Shown here: in pieces, positions 48,139 through 56,875 of the stretch
Position numbering within the stretch: the first letter of the stretch is position 1
Layout of the letters: each line of letters begins with the position of its first letter
NCBI GenBank assembly: GCA_017411225.1
Contig: JAFRDQ010000086.1
Span: 26,603-90,602, forward strand
Length of the DNA stretch: 64,000 nucleotides
Reading direction: 5' to 3'
From: Oscillospiraceae bacterium
GTDB taxonomy: Bacteria > Bacillota > Clostridia > Oscillospirales > Oscillospiraceae
Position numbers and translations under genes: made by a program
Notes under the pieces: model-generated
What the model was told of the DNA's origin: nothing
Databases searched by the model: none
Seen by the model: only the letters and a program-made list of their open reading frames with translations

Positions 48139-49052
48139 CAATCGGATTCCTTATTGAATTGTTCGTAAGCCTCGCCGATCTTTTTCAGTCGTTTCAGAAC
48201 GGCACTGTGTGTTTTGAAGTCGGTTTTCTCCGCGATCTCTTTCAGCGTGTATCCCTGTGCACGGAGCATCAGGATGCGACGATCGGTCGGATCAATGGCT
48301 TCGAGAAACTGCTCTGTGTTAACCAGTGCGATCACAGCATCCTCGAGCTTGCGACCGGGAGCTCCGAACTTAAGCGGAAAGCTCTCAAATGGGTTTTTGC
48401 AGTTGTCTTCATCTCTCTCTTCTTCCTCCTGCAGCCGCTTTGCGCGCTCTGCCTCCAGAGAGCACTCCGCATGGGGCGATCGAGTGTGATACCACGAACG
48501 GTAAAAGTCGCGCTTCTTATTGCTGTTGCGGCGGTCAAAATCTTCCGGGCAGCGAAACTCGTTCGCGGTTTGAAGGACGGCGTTCAGATGATGCTTTTCC
48601 ATCGCAGCAGGGACGATCTGCGACAAATGAGCGTGAAACTCTTCCAGAGAAACATAACCAAAGGTTTCGTGTCTGGCACTGCGATACAGCGTCTCAACAG
48701 AAGGAATGATACCGCCGTCCAGCAGTCCCTGCACCCAGTATCCGCAGGAATGCGCAATCATGTATTCCGGAGCATAACCCGAGTAGGCCTCCATGAGTCC
48801 CTTGAAACCGAGATGGTTCCAGACCATATAGGCGTAGCTGTCCATCATGAGTTCAAGAAACAGGTCGCTCTCGACCGCACGGATCACGTCCCAGTCGGTG
48901 AAATACGCGTCGATGCGTCGTGGCAGCTGCAGCTCCGGTGGCGCCCGGTCTACAAGCTCCTTCGGGAGGAACAAATACGCGGGGATGTATTCGGAGTTGC
49001 GATAGGGCGTGATTTGCCCGTTTTTTCGTTTCAGTTGGATCGGCATACGCAT
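48138..49052 (-). CDS. Sigma-70 region 4-like DNA-binding protein
   Basis: 304 aa from ATG 49052 after GGAAGGAGCGG. The first ~200 residues match no family I know (IPAYLFLPKELVDRAPPELQ; YMVWNHLGFKGLMEAYSGYAP). The last ~70 residues form a sigma-region-4-type HTH: LEAIDPTDRRILMLRAQGYTLKEIAEKTDFKTHSAVLKRLKKI, here named only by landmarks. It could be an element-specific activator or sigma-like factor. It lies at the end of element 2 that is far from the recombinase; element 1 has the two-barrel polymerase in the corresponding stretch. Confidence 0.6.
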   Translation of the reverse strand: MRMPIQLKRKNGQITPYRNSEYIPAYLFLPKELVDRAPPELQLPRRIDAYFTDWDVIRAVESDLFLELMMDSYAYMVWNHLGFKGLMEAYSGYAPEYMIAHSCGYWVQGLLDGGIIPSVETLYRSARHETFGYVSLEEFHAHLSQIVPAAMEKHHLNAVLQTANEFRCPEDFDRRNSNKKRDFYRSWYHTRSPHAECSLEAERAKRLQEEEERDEDNCKNPFESFPLKFGAPGRKLEDAVIALVNTEQFLEAIDPTDRRILMLRAQGYTLKEIAEKTDFKTHSAVLKRLKKIGEAYEQFNKESD

Positions 49053-49128
49053 CCGCTCCTTCCTGTTTAGCGTGTTGTCGGAGCGGGGAGGGAGTCTCCC
49101 ATGCTCCGACGATATTCTAGCAGGAAAC

Positions 49129-49148
49129 GAGTCCCATAAACGGGACTC
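49129..49148. repeat. Shared 20-bp palindrome
   Basis: GAGTCCCATAAACGGGACTC, the reverse complement of the palindrome at 5710-5729. It lies in the 235-bp gap 49053-49287, which otherwise holds no gene. Confidence 0.6.
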
Positions 49149-49183
49149 CGAGAACTTGATGTTCGTTTTTATGGCGGTTTTTT

Positions 49184-49227
49184 CGGAGAAATCTTTAAAA
49201 TTACATGGAATTATTATAAGTACACTT
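49184..49227. repeat. Imperfect 44-bp direct repeat, left copy
   Basis: Reads CGGAGAAATCTTTAAAATT at its start and GGAATTATTATAAGTACACTT near its end. A copy with roughly three quarters of positions kept is at 49940-49983, beyond the second tnpV cassette. Confidence 0.5.
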
Positions 49228-49287
49228 ACAATCATTTCTGAAAAAGAGGCTGCGGGATGACGGAATATCATCCACGCAGCCAATGTT

Positions 49288-49641
49288 TTATTCTGTTTCA
49301 ATCCATTCCTTGCAAACGATTTCCTCTGCGGCAAAACGGATTGTATTCATTTTCTGCACCCATTTCATTTGATTGGCGGCTTTCATCGCCTCGGTAATCC
49401 CTTCGCGTTTTGCCATTTCCGCTGTCAGCCCATCGAACATGCGCTGCGCTACCCGATCTACTTCTTCCAGATGCGCGTTCAGCGTGCCAGACATCAGCAG
49501 TCCACTGTAGAGCGGCTTTCGATGCCTGCGGAGAAACTGCCGCCTGCGCTCGCCCCAAACGCCGATCCGCGGCGATTCGGGCGGAACGAGATCGGGGATG
49601 AGATAATCGCCTTCCTGATGATAGGTTAATTTGGTTTTCAT
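49288..49641 (-). CDS. TnpV-like transposon protein, copy 2
   Basis: 117 aa from ATG 49641, GGAGGAGGG upstream. LTYHQEGDYLIPDLVPPE, IGVWGERRRQFLRRHRKPLY and LNAHLEEVDRVAQRMF match copy 1 (39997-40347), differing mainly in the C-terminal third. It is coupled to the 57-aa gene by ATGA. The cassette lies inside the 44-bp direct repeats 49184-49227 and 49940-49983. Confidence 0.78.
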   Translation of the reverse strand: MKTKLTYHQEGDYLIPDLVPPESPRIGVWGERRRQFLRRHRKPLYSGLLMSGTLNAHLEEVDRVAQRMFDGLTAEMAKREGITEAMKAANQMKWVQKMNTIRFAAEEIVCKEWIETE

Positions 49642-49811
49642 TCCACAACCCTCCTCCAAAGACTCGCATCGGGCGAGTCAATGATCTTGAGTATCAGTCT
49701 CGCAAGATCTGGACGAAGTAGATTGTCTTCCGGCAGCGTGTTTCTCCAGAGATATAGTGCTTTCACGATGATTTGCCGTTCTTCATCGTTGAATAGGATT
49801 TTATAACGCAT
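49638..49811 (-). CDS. Small conserved protein coupled to TnpV, copy 2
   Basis: 57 aa from ATG 49811 (MRYKILFNDEERQIIVKAL, ending LWRRVVE), close to 40344-40517. A longer frame starts upstream, but the GGAGGCGAT site points to this ATG. Function unknown. Confidence 0.7.
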   Translation of the reverse strand: MRYKILFNDEERQIIVKALYLWRNTLPEDNLLRPDLARLILKIIDSPDASLWRRVVE

Positions 49812-49939
49812 AAAATCGCCTCCTTCGTCTGATGGATTCATCATAACGGGAATGGCGGCAGAAGTCGAATGTGAAAAATGAAATGTGTAATACTCTAAAA
49901 CAAATACTCAGCGCAAAAACGCAAATATTCCAGTTTTCG

Positions 49940-49983
49940 CGACGAAACTTTCAAAATTGCATCGAATTATTGAAAGTATACTT
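49940..49983. repeat. Imperfect 44-bp direct repeat, right copy
   Basis: CGACGAAACTTTCAAAATT at its start and CGAATTATTGAAAGTATACTT at its end; partner of 49184-49227. It ends just before the promoter of the next gene. Confidence 0.5.
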
Positions 49984-49993
49984 TGAATAACAG

Positions 49994-50022
49994 TTGACTT
50001 AAATACATATATATGCTAAGAT
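49994..50022 (+). promoter_or_regulatory. Sigma-A-type promoter of the DUF4143 ATPase gene
   Basis: -35 TTGACT (49994-49999), 17-bp A/T-rich spacer, -10 TAAGAT (50017-50022). Confidence 0.7.
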
Positions 50023-50041
50023 TTCACTGGAGGCGATGCAA

Positions 50042-51490
50042 ATGGCAATCACAACCAAAGAGGGTATTTTGAAAGTGCTTTCCGCTTATAACCCGTGGTG
50101 GAAAACGGGCGTTGTGAATCCGAAGCTTTCCAGATCTTATAAACGCTTTGCTTTTTATGAAGCAATGAAGCGAGTAGAGCAGAAGGATCTTCGCAGAACG
50201 GTTGTTCTGACCGGGACGCGACGAGTTGGAAAAACTACGATTCAGTATCAGATGATAGAAGCCCTCCTTGCAAAGGGGGTCCCTCCGCAGAAAATCGTTT
50301 TCATTTCAATGGATCACCCTATGCTGAAACTAAGTAGTTTTGATGAGATCCTTGATTGTTATCATGAAAATATCTATGCGGAACAGGATGTATATTACTT
50401 TTTTGATGAGGTTCAATATGCACAGGATTGGGACAAATGGCTGAAAACAATTTATGATATGCAACCGGACACGCAGGTTATCGCAACCGGTTCTGCAAGT
50501 CCTGCGCTCATAAAAGGAAATCAAGAGAGTGGCGCAGGGCGCTGGTCAGTGATTCAAGTTCCCACCATGTCCTTTTATGAGTATTGCGAGCTGCTGAATC
50601 TGGATCGACCGGTGTTGCCAAAGGAACTAAAGGTTACTCCGCTTATTCATATGAGTCAGCAGGAAAGAACCCAAATAATGCTGCAGCTGTCAAAGGTTCA
50701 AAACCATTTCTCCCGTTATTTACAGGTTGGTGGGTTCCCTGAGCTTGCGCTTGCTGATAACGACATCATGGCACAGCAGATCATGCGTGAGGATGTTGTG
50801 GATAAAGTTCTTAAGCGCGACCTACCCTCTCTCTATAACATCCGAAATGCGACGGAACTGGAACGCATTTTCCTTTATCTGTGTAACGTCTCATCGGAAA
50901 TTGTGTCGATCGAAGCAGTTGCAAAAGAGCTTAGCGGCGTTTCCCGGCCTACAGTAGAAAACTATATTCAGTATCTGGAAAGCGCTAATCTGATTTACCA
51001 GAGCTGGCCGATCAATATGGCAGGGAAAAAAGTGCTGAAGGCCAGCCCCAAAATCTATATCGCAGATGCAGCAATTCGTAACGCAGTCCTAATGGATGAC
51101 TCCATGTTGACTGACCCTGTCCAGATGGGAAAGGTAGTGGAGACTGCGGTTTATAAGCATGTGGCAGCTTTCTATTATCAGCAGGCCACCTCTGTTGGAT
51201 ATTTCCGCGGCGGGAAGAGAGGCAAGGAAATCGATATCGTAGTGGACTACCCCAACACAAGGAACATTCTCATTGAAGTGAAATATCGTGAGGGGGCGCC
51301 AATTGCGGATGATGATGCGATTTCCGAACTGTGCGGAGAGTCTGCCGCTGCGATTATAGTAACAAAAAACGCCGTCGATTTCGGAGTGCAGAGCACAAAA
51401 GCTGGAAAGGACATGATTCGTATTCCCGCGTTTGCATTCCTGTATCTTCTTGGACACGCTGAAAAAAACGGGTATAAGGGAATAGAGTAA
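50042..51490 (+). CDS. AAA+ ATPase with DUF4143 domain
   Basis: 482 aa. The ATG at 50042 is eight bases after GGAGG; the one at 50036 is too close. Walker A GTRRVGKTT (58-66), Walker B DVYYFFDEVQ (~111-120), sensor VIATGSASPAL (~145-155), then the DUF4143 C-terminal part with a PD-(D/E)XK-like run: FRGGKRGKEIDIVVDY and ILIEVKYREG (~395-425). Such proteins are widespread in accessory DNA; roles are poorly known but a nuclease-ATPase function is likely. Its base composition is lower in GC than the island, like the defence genes that follow. Confidence 0.85.
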   Translation: MAITTKEGILKVLSAYNPWWKTGVVNPKLSRSYKRFAFYEAMKRVEQKDLRRTVVLTGTRRVGKTTIQYQMIEALLAKGVPPQKIVFISMDHPMLKLSSFDEILDCYHENIYAEQDVYYFFDEVQYAQDWDKWLKTIYDMQPDTQVIATGSASPALIKGNQESGAGRWSVIQVPTMSFYEYCELLNLDRPVLPKELKVTPLIHMSQQERTQIMLQLSKVQNHFSRYLQVGGFPELALADNDIMAQQIMREDVVDKVLKRDLPSLYNIRNATELERIFLYLCNVSSEIVSIEAVAKELSGVSRPTVENYIQYLESANLIYQSWPINMAGKKVLKASPKIYIADAAIRNAVLMDDSMLTDPVQMGKVVETAVYKHVAAFYYQQATSVGYFRGGKRGKEIDIVVDYPNTRNILIEVKYREGAPIADDDAISELCGESAAAIIVTKNAVDFGVQSTKAGKDMIRIPAFAFLYLLGHAEKNGYKGIE

Positions 51491-51780
51491 TTCGGCGGAA
51501 GTATGTTTGCTTAAACCGGAGAAGGGCGATAGGACATCCAGCTAGGCTCGAAGGGTCAGTTGCTGTTGGTATTTTGATTGAGCTGAAAGCAGAGAAAAAG
51601 CCGGTTGAGAAGCGCTGAAGATGTTAACAGAAAAAGCACGGCAGCAGAGCGATGAGCGAAAAAACTTGACTGCTATGCAAGCTAAGGACATTACCACCAT
51701 ACAACAATACTGAAATATGGTGTTGGATTCAGCGGGAAGAATGATGAAATTGCAATGAGAACAGATGCCGAAATGAATAA
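51491..51780. other. Gene-poor stretch with a possible nuclease-domain remnant
   Basis: No intact gene. In one plus-strand frame 51550-51618 reads EGSVAVGILIELKAEKKPVEKR then a stop, reminiscent of the IELK strand of PD-(D/E)XK domains at the end of other AAA proteins; it may be debris of a related gene. Confidence 0.3.
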
Positions 51781-51786
51781 CACAAA

Positions 51787-51817
51787 GGACGAGGCTGATA
51801 ATTTATCAGTCTCGTCC
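51787..51817. terminator. Terminator-like hairpin after the DUF2188 gene
   Basis: GGACGAGGCTGATAA and TTATCAGTCTCGTCC pair with one G-U and a very short loop; lies 6 bp beyond the stop at 51824 on the minus strand. Confidence 0.6.
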
Positions 51818-51823
51818 TCGCAG

Positions 51824-52051
51824 TTAGCCTTTGGGCGGGAAAGGATCGTTCCCGTGGCTGTCGGAACCTTGAATGCGTCCGTTCATGCCATGGATTACAA
51901 GCTCGGTTCCTTGGTTTCTGCTGATTTGTCGACCGGCCGCGATGGCCTCTGCTTTTGTTTCGTAGTGACCACTGGAGCGAGATGCTCCACCCTTCTTTAC
52001 GTCCCATCCACCATCAGAGTTTGGGACAATGTGATGTGTTTCTCTTGCCAT
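51824..52051 (-). CDS. DUF2188 domain protein
   Basis: 75 aa from ATG 52051 with GGGGGTGAT upstream. HHIVPNSDGGWDVKKGGASR, then SGHYETKAEAIAAGRQISRNQGTELVIHG match the small DUF2188 proteins over their whole length; the family folds as a compact beta-hairpin/helix unit with unknown function, often in accessory regions. Next to a second small gene on the same strand. Confidence 0.8.
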   Translation of the reverse strand: MARETHHIVPNSDGGWDVKKGGASRSSGHYETKAEAIAAGRQISRNQGTELVIHGMNGRIQGSDSHGNDPFPPKG

Positions 52052-52056
52052 AATTA

Positions 52057-52272
52057 TCACCCCCTGTTAGAGAGCGGGCAGCATGTTTTACAGCCATCCG
52101 CATCCAAGTAGAAGCGCTTTGCAGCCCTGACAGCATCAACTTCGTTCGAGAAACGCCCGACATATGTTGCATTTCTGATTCTAAGCTGTCTCATGTGCGC
52201 TTCAGTGTGAACCTCATGATGACAGCCGGGGTTATGAGTCTGATCCTTGTTGATAAAATAGTATTGAATCAT
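52057..52272 (-). CDS. Small Cys/His-containing protein of unknown function
   Basis: 71 aa from ATG 52272, AGAAAGG upstream. NPGCHHEVHTEAH near the N-terminus and a GCKTCCPLSNRG tail provide a possible C-H-C-C metal site; the middle (RNATYVGRFSNEVDAVRAAKRFYLDA) resembles a short beta-alpha unit as in DUF2188. Probably co-transcribed with the DUF2188 gene. Confidence 0.6.
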   Translation of the reverse strand: MIQYYFINKDQTHNPGCHHEVHTEAHMRQLRIRNATYVGRFSNEVDAVRAAKRFYLDADGCKTCCPLSNRG

Positions 52273-52394
52273 AAAATACCTTTCTGCTTGAGTACAAGCG
52301 GTCCGATGGGTTAATTCCTATTTGATCTTTCGAGCCATTTGGGGGGGGAGCTCGTGCGAATTCGTACGTTTAATATCACCTTCTTATATATGAA

Positions 52395-52475
52395 AAGCCG
52401 CCAGACAAACACCTGTAGGATATGGGCCAATGAGTCATTGACCGAGTCCTACAGCTTAGCTCGTCTGAGCGGCTT
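52395..52475. terminator. Long structured hairpin, possible terminator
   Basis: AAGCCGCCAGAC (52395-52406) faces GTCTGAGCGGCTT (52463-52475), inside them CTGTAGGA/TCCTACAG, and inside those CAATG/CATTG. On the minus strand TTTTCAT follows, so it could end the small gene at 52498-52692. The size also fits a structured RNA. Confidence 0.5.
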
Positions 52476-52497
52476 TCCTGTGAGTTACTCGACAGTG

Positions 52498-52692
52498 TTA
52501 TGCACCGATTTCAACCGGGATTTTGGATCTGTGTCGAACAGGACACGTAATAATGACGGTCATTTTTTCTCTCAACGCTACTGGAGTTTCAAGAACATGG
52601 CAGTGCTTGTGCCCTTCACAATTGTCACCTTCATAGGGACATTTATACACGAAAGAGCGGGGCTCTTCCGTAAACGGAGAATTTGTTTGCAA
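52498..52692 (-). CDS. Possible small zinc-binding protein
   Basis: 64 aa with a TTG start at 52692, six bases after GGAGG. YKCPYEGDNCEGHKHCHVLETP gives a Cys/His-rich zinc-finger-like core in one short stretch, and one more Cys occurs near 50 (ITCPVRHRS). It lies 15 bp after the DGQHR gene on the same strand. Real expression is uncertain. Confidence 0.42.
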   Translation of the reverse strand: MQTNSPFTEEPRSFVYKCPYEGDNCEGHKHCHVLETPVALREKMTVIITCPVRHRSKIPVEIGA

Positions 52693-52707
52693 CGATAGCC
52701 TCCTTTG

Positions 52708-53982
52708 TTAGACGATTGCTGGGGGAAGTTTGGCGTTGTCGTCGTTTCGAGCATTACGAATAATATGCCTCACTTCATCGACCTCGGCTCTAGTCAGCTC
52801 GCTCCCCATAACAAGATATGCAATAACAGCACCGGCACAGCGAATAGAATCTTTTCCGGTAATCATCTTTTTGTTCGAGCTGCCAATTACGAGGATGTTA
52901 AACCAGAGATCATTGGTGTAGCTCCAGTCGATCTTATTGAGCCTCTCAACTATTGTTTCCCACATAACGCCTTTCCGTTGGGCCTTTAGTGCTACATGGG
53001 CGAGTGCCATCTGTGTAACAGGCTTCAGAAGGATATTTTTCTCTCGCAATTTAGACACCGGGAAGTCGTTGCGTGTAAGATCAAGATATTCCTGAAAAGC
53101 CTGTATTTTAGCGAGGGAAACAACCCAGAAGTTTGCCACTTTCTGATAAGCAGCCTCCAACTCCTCCTTTACAGGCAGCACCTTTGACGAATACCGCTCG
53201 TCTTTTAATAAGGTTTCTGAAATGGTGTACAGAGCGCTCAATGTTGTGAGATTCTTGCTTCGTTGAGAGAGCGTATTGCTTTTCCAATTGACCAGTTCGA
53301 TCTTGCCAATTGGAGCAAGCGGACCTCCATCAGCGATTAGACGTCTGGCGATAACTGCGAAGGTGTCATCGTCGCTAGTGATGATGTTATCGCTTCGGCT
53401 GGTTTGCTTGGCGTATTTGTTAATCTTATTGAAGATTTTCCGAATTTTGGCGTTGTCTGTATGCTTAACCAGAATAACGCAGAGTTCGTCTTTCGCAAGC
53501 TCAGGGTGCGGAACAAGCTTGTTCATAGCGGGAAAAGTTTTTGTCCCGGCAGGGATTCCCATCATCCCTCGAATCGCGATTCTCAGACTGAGCAAGCGGT
53601 GCTGGCCATCTAGGGCAATTAAACGTTCTTTTCCGGGAAGAGTGAGGAACCCCATATCCGCCATCGGCATTGCATAAGCTTCGGGTATTTTTCCTACTGC
53701 GTCGGATAAGGGCTCAAATTTGATTTCTTCAAATCCTGAGTAAATATCAACAATTAGACTTGAGAAAAAATGGTCAGGATCATCAACGACATACGGGACA
53801 ATCTCCTCGACAATGCGACGAATATCACATTCACGTTGCATTTTTTCTTCGGCGGTCATATCAGGCCATTCAGGCATTTCTTTCGCAATGCCGACCTTCT
53901 CAACCAATTCACCAGCAGCTATCTTGACCACATAGTATTCTGTTTCACCCATACGAGCTCTAAAGCATCCCAGCGTTGCCAT
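52708..53982 (-). CDS. DGQHR-domain protein (DndB-like)
   Basis: 424 aa. The defining motif LIALDGQHRLLSLRIA is at ~121-136 (DGQHR 125-129), followed by the family's KINKYAKQTSRSDNI (~188-202) and a helical C-terminal half. DndB proteins regulate the operons for DNA phosphorothioation; other DGQHR proteins belong to less-known defence loci. It is transcribed from a perfect sigma-A promoter, divergent from the operon with the PAPS-reductase-like gene, so it is well placed to control that operon. Confidence 0.85.
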   Translation of the reverse strand: MATLGCFRARMGETEYYVVKIAAGELVEKVGIAKEMPEWPDMTAEEKMQRECDIRRIVEEIVPYVVDDPDHFFSSLIVDIYSGFEEIKFEPLSDAVGKIPEAYAMPMADMGFLTLPGKERLIALDGQHRLLSLRIAIRGMMGIPAGTKTFPAMNKLVPHPELAKDELCVILVKHTDNAKIRKIFNKINKYAKQTSRSDNIITSDDDTFAVIARRLIADGGPLAPIGKIELVNWKSNTLSQRSKNLTTLSALYTISETLLKDERYSSKVLPVKEELEAAYQKVANFWVVSLAKIQAFQEYLDLTRNDFPVSKLREKNILLKPVTQMALAHVALKAQRKGVMWETIVERLNKIDWSYTNDLWFNILVIGSSNKKMITGKDSIRCAGAVIAYLVMGSELTRAEVDEVRHIIRNARNDDNAKLPPAIV

Positions 53983-54041
53983 TAAACGATCCTCCTACGT
54001 GTTTGCCCCCTGGAAGATGGGCAACTGCATTTTCTTGTTTT

Positions 54042-54070
54042 ATTATACGCCGCAAAACATAGAATGTCAA
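54042..54070 (-). promoter_or_regulatory. Sigma-A promoter of the DGQHR gene
   Basis: Minus strand: TTGACA (54065-54070), 17-bp spacer, TATAAT (54042-54047). Directly upstream the repeats CGTGTTTTTCAAAAACA and CGTGTTTT (about 54075-54102) may bind a regulator. Confidence 0.85.
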
Positions 54071-54226
54071 CAGCAAAACACGATGTTTTTGAAAAACACG
54101 TAAAATTATATAAAAAACATTAGACGCAGAATGAACATTTCCACTGTTTACCGCTATGTTAGTGCAACAGACGGATACGTTTTTGTGTTTGAAGGGAAAG
54201 GAATGCCTTACTGTGAGGCGATTTCG

Positions 54227-54255
54227 TTGACGTTTTATTGGATAAATGATACAAT
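54227..54255 (+). promoter_or_regulatory. Sigma-A promoter of the BREX-like operon
   Basis: TTGACG (54227-54232), 17-bp spacer, TACAAT (54250-54255), about 70 bp before the first gene. Confidence 0.75.
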
Positions 54256-54325
54256 ATTTTAATTAGGCATGATTATTACGATACAAACTGGCAGATAGAA
54301 ACTGGCGTTGAAGAGGGGCGAGAAG

Positions 54326-56845
54326 ATGAGTGATAGCGCAGCTTCGGTCGTTCATAGAAAACCTTTTGATATTCAAGAAGCGGTTATGCTGCTGGATGTG
54401 TATTTGCTTGAAAAACGTAAAAAGATAAGTCGAGCTGCAGCCGCTCAGATTGCGTCGGAACGCTTACGCGAATTATCTGTACATCGCGGTATGAAGGTTT
54501 CTGCGTCTTTTAGGAGTCCGGAAGGCTTGCAAAATCGCCTCAGAAGTATTGGCTGCCTGTACGAAGGAATCGAATCTCCTTCAGCGCCGGGCACGGCGGT
54601 GTTCAGGGAAGCAGTTGATCTATATAAACATGACATGAAGAGATTTAAGGACATATTACGCGAGGCGGAATATGCCTCTCCTCAAAAAGCAACAAGGAGA
54701 ACAGGTAATAAATTCACGCGGACTAAGTTCGTTCGCACACAGGAAGACCAGCGCCTGAAGAATAAGTATCCTTCAGAGTTTAAAGAAGTCTATTATGCGC
54801 TCAAAGCTATGACTGAGAAGCATTCTGACTGCGTCACGGGGACGGATGTTTTTCTGGCGCTTGATCGTCTGATTAAGCGTAAAGTTATCCTTGAAATATT
54901 AGATAATGCGAGCTGGTCCAGGAAATCGTCTGGGAATCGGTATTGTTTTTTTGATAAGCAGGGAGAAGAAAGGAAAAGGCGGAAAATGGAAGAGGCAATG
55001 AAAAGCGCAGAAAAGGAATTTTTTGCATGGCTGCCGAGTGCTGTCCCGCCGCGTTCCTTAGAGGAAGTTCGCAGCTCCTATCAAGTGATCAGCTCTATGC
55101 TTGTGCAGAAGAAGGTGTTGCCACAACCCCTGATTGCAACCAAGCAAATTGGTCAGGTCGAAAATGCTTTAAGGCAAATAAAGGGCGTGTTTGGCAGCAA
55201 ACGGCTGAGAAACAGGGCGACTGTTCTTTTAACGGCTTATTTAGCATATCTCAGAGAAATAAAGAACTCTCAGCATGAAAAAGCTGAAATACAGGGAATC
55301 GAAATTCAAGAGGATTGGATTCGATTTGATTTTACAAATGCGCAGTCGTTTGAGCGGACATCTCCTGCGTATTGCAATGTTGGCGGAACGGTTTTGGAAG
55401 GACGCAGCTGGGCAAGGGTTTTAGTGGCAATCGTGGAGCGTGAAATTGCCAATGGCAATCCTGCGATACAATTGCTTTACAAAAAACCCCTGTATGCGAA
55501 TAGAGCTGAAAGACCGTTTTTGATGAAAGAGCGCATTGATGGGCTGAACTGCGCTGAACTTTCCAATGGCTTTTGGATCAATGTCAATTGGGGTATTCCG
55601 CGCTTGATGGAAATCATTCAGGCGTTCTGCTTGCACTGCGGATACAGCAAAAAACAAGTGGTGTTGTATGGCGTTCCCAAGGGAAGCGGCTCCTACAAAA
55701 GAGCGAACAGCGCTGAAAAGAAGGCTGTGGATCGCAGCTTTAATATGGAGAAAGCGGAGGAGCGCCTGAGAGAAGCCGGCCTGCACGGGCTTACTGTGCA
55801 GGAACTGATAGACGCGGTGCAACCCAATGCAGCGGTATCATCTACAAGAAATGCGTTAGACGGCAACCGGAGTGTGGTAGCAATGCCAGAAAACCGCTAT
55901 GTCCTTGCAGACTGCTTTTTCGACTTGGATGAAGCAGAGGACGGCTTTGCGAGAATTCTCAAGACGCACTTTGCACAGTTTGGCGGATATAGCAACAATC
56001 AGCTTCTTTTCCGCGCAGCGTCACAGGAATTGTTCATGTTTTTGAATGATAACGATTGTGAGAATATCGACGCCGTGTATGCAATTGCCCGCTATCTGTT
56101 TGAAAAAAAGGCGGACGCTGGACAGGCATATAAGTTTTCTCTTCCTCATATTTTCGAGAAAGAACCAGATTATCCCATGACGCTCAGGGGCCTGATGATC
56201 AATCGCGCCCGGAATTGCGGCGGAGTTTTGGACGCACTTGATGCCAAGAATTATCTTCAGAAGACCATGCTTGTATATGGCAGCCTTGGGCAGCTTCTGC
56301 AGATTGGCTCGTCCGACACGTTTCTTCTCTATGACTCGAATCGGTACATATTGAGTGAGTCTCTTGGAATTGACGATGTTTGGTGCCGTCGAATGCATGA
56401 CAAGATGGACGATCTCTTCCGCAAGGCGAATGTGGCATATGTCATTCCGAGAGATATAAGCAATGCGTGGATGGATACGCTGCCGGCGCTTCCTCTGGAT
56501 CTTCCGTGGACGCATCTCCTTTTGCAGGAAGTCATAGATAAGTTTCCGGCCATCGGATTCAAATCCATTTCACCAGATCTGAACCAGACGCATGATACGC
56601 TTTCTGCCGCCTTTGTACCTCTTGAATCTCCGCTGCAGTCTTTCCCGGACGTGGTGACACTTTTCATGGAAGAGCGGCACGAACTGCCGATGCGCATGCC
56701 GGGAGAGGAACTAAGAGTGGAACTGAGAGATGCGGGGATGTTGGAAGCCGGAGAGATGATATATGCACTTCCAAAGGCATTAGATGACTACCGTTTTGCT
56801 TGGACAGACGAGAATAAAACTGTGCTGATTCGCGGGAATAAGTAA
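54326..56845 (+). CDS. Large unknown protein, first gene of the BREX-like operon
   Basis: 839 aa from ATG 54326 after GAGGGGCGAG. The N-terminal ~110 residues (FDIQEAVMLLDVYLLEKRKK, ... FRSPEGLQNRLRSI, ... FREAVDLYKHDMKRFKDIL) form a domain that I have seen at the start of several accessory-region Clostridia proteins, perhaps nucleic-acid binding. The rest has no Walker, nuclease, protease or methyltransferase motif that I can recognise. It precedes the PAPS-reductase-like gene by 30 bp with no terminator, so it belongs to the defence operon, but it is not one of the standard BREX proteins known to me. Confidence 0.7.
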   Translation: MSDSAASVVHRKPFDIQEAVMLLDVYLLEKRKKISRAAAAQIASERLRELSVHRGMKVSASFRSPEGLQNRLRSIGCLYEGIESPSAPGTAVFREAVDLYKHDMKRFKDILREAEYASPQKATRRTGNKFTRTKFVRTQEDQRLKNKYPSEFKEVYYALKAMTEKHSDCVTGTDVFLALDRLIKRKVILEILDNASWSRKSSGNRYCFFDKQGEERKRRKMEEAMKSAEKEFFAWLPSAVPPRSLEEVRSSYQVISSMLVQKKVLPQPLIATKQIGQVENALRQIKGVFGSKRLRNRATVLLTAYLAYLREIKNSQHEKAEIQGIEIQEDWIRFDFTNAQSFERTSPAYCNVGGTVLEGRSWARVLVAIVEREIANGNPAIQLLYKKPLYANRAERPFLMKERIDGLNCAELSNGFWINVNWGIPRLMEIIQAFCLHCGYSKKQVVLYGVPKGSGSYKRANSAEKKAVDRSFNMEKAEERLREAGLHGLTVQELIDAVQPNAAVSSTRNALDGNRSVVAMPENRYVLADCFFDLDEAEDGFARILKTHFAQFGGYSNNQLLFRAASQELFMFLNDNDCENIDAVYAIARYLFEKKADAGQAYKFSLPHIFEKEPDYPMTLRGLMINRARNCGGVLDALDAKNYLQKTMLVYGSLGQLLQIGSSDTFLLYDSNRYILSESLGIDDVWCRRMHDKMDDLFRKANVAYVIPRDISNAWMDTLPALPLDLPWTHLLLQEVIDKFPAIGFKSISPDLNQTHDTLSAAFVPLESPLQSFPDVVTLFMEERHELPMRMPGEELRVELRDAGMLEAGEMIYALPKALDDYRFAWTDENKTVLIRGNK

Positions 56846-56875
56846 GCGCTCAGCCATAGAAAAAGAGGATTTATT

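Noticed and set aside
52364-52380. Another copy of the GTACGTTCGTAC repeat near 52,370
   Set aside because: The sequence there (GCGAATTCGTACG) shares only part of the motif and lacks the GGGTGTACG arm.
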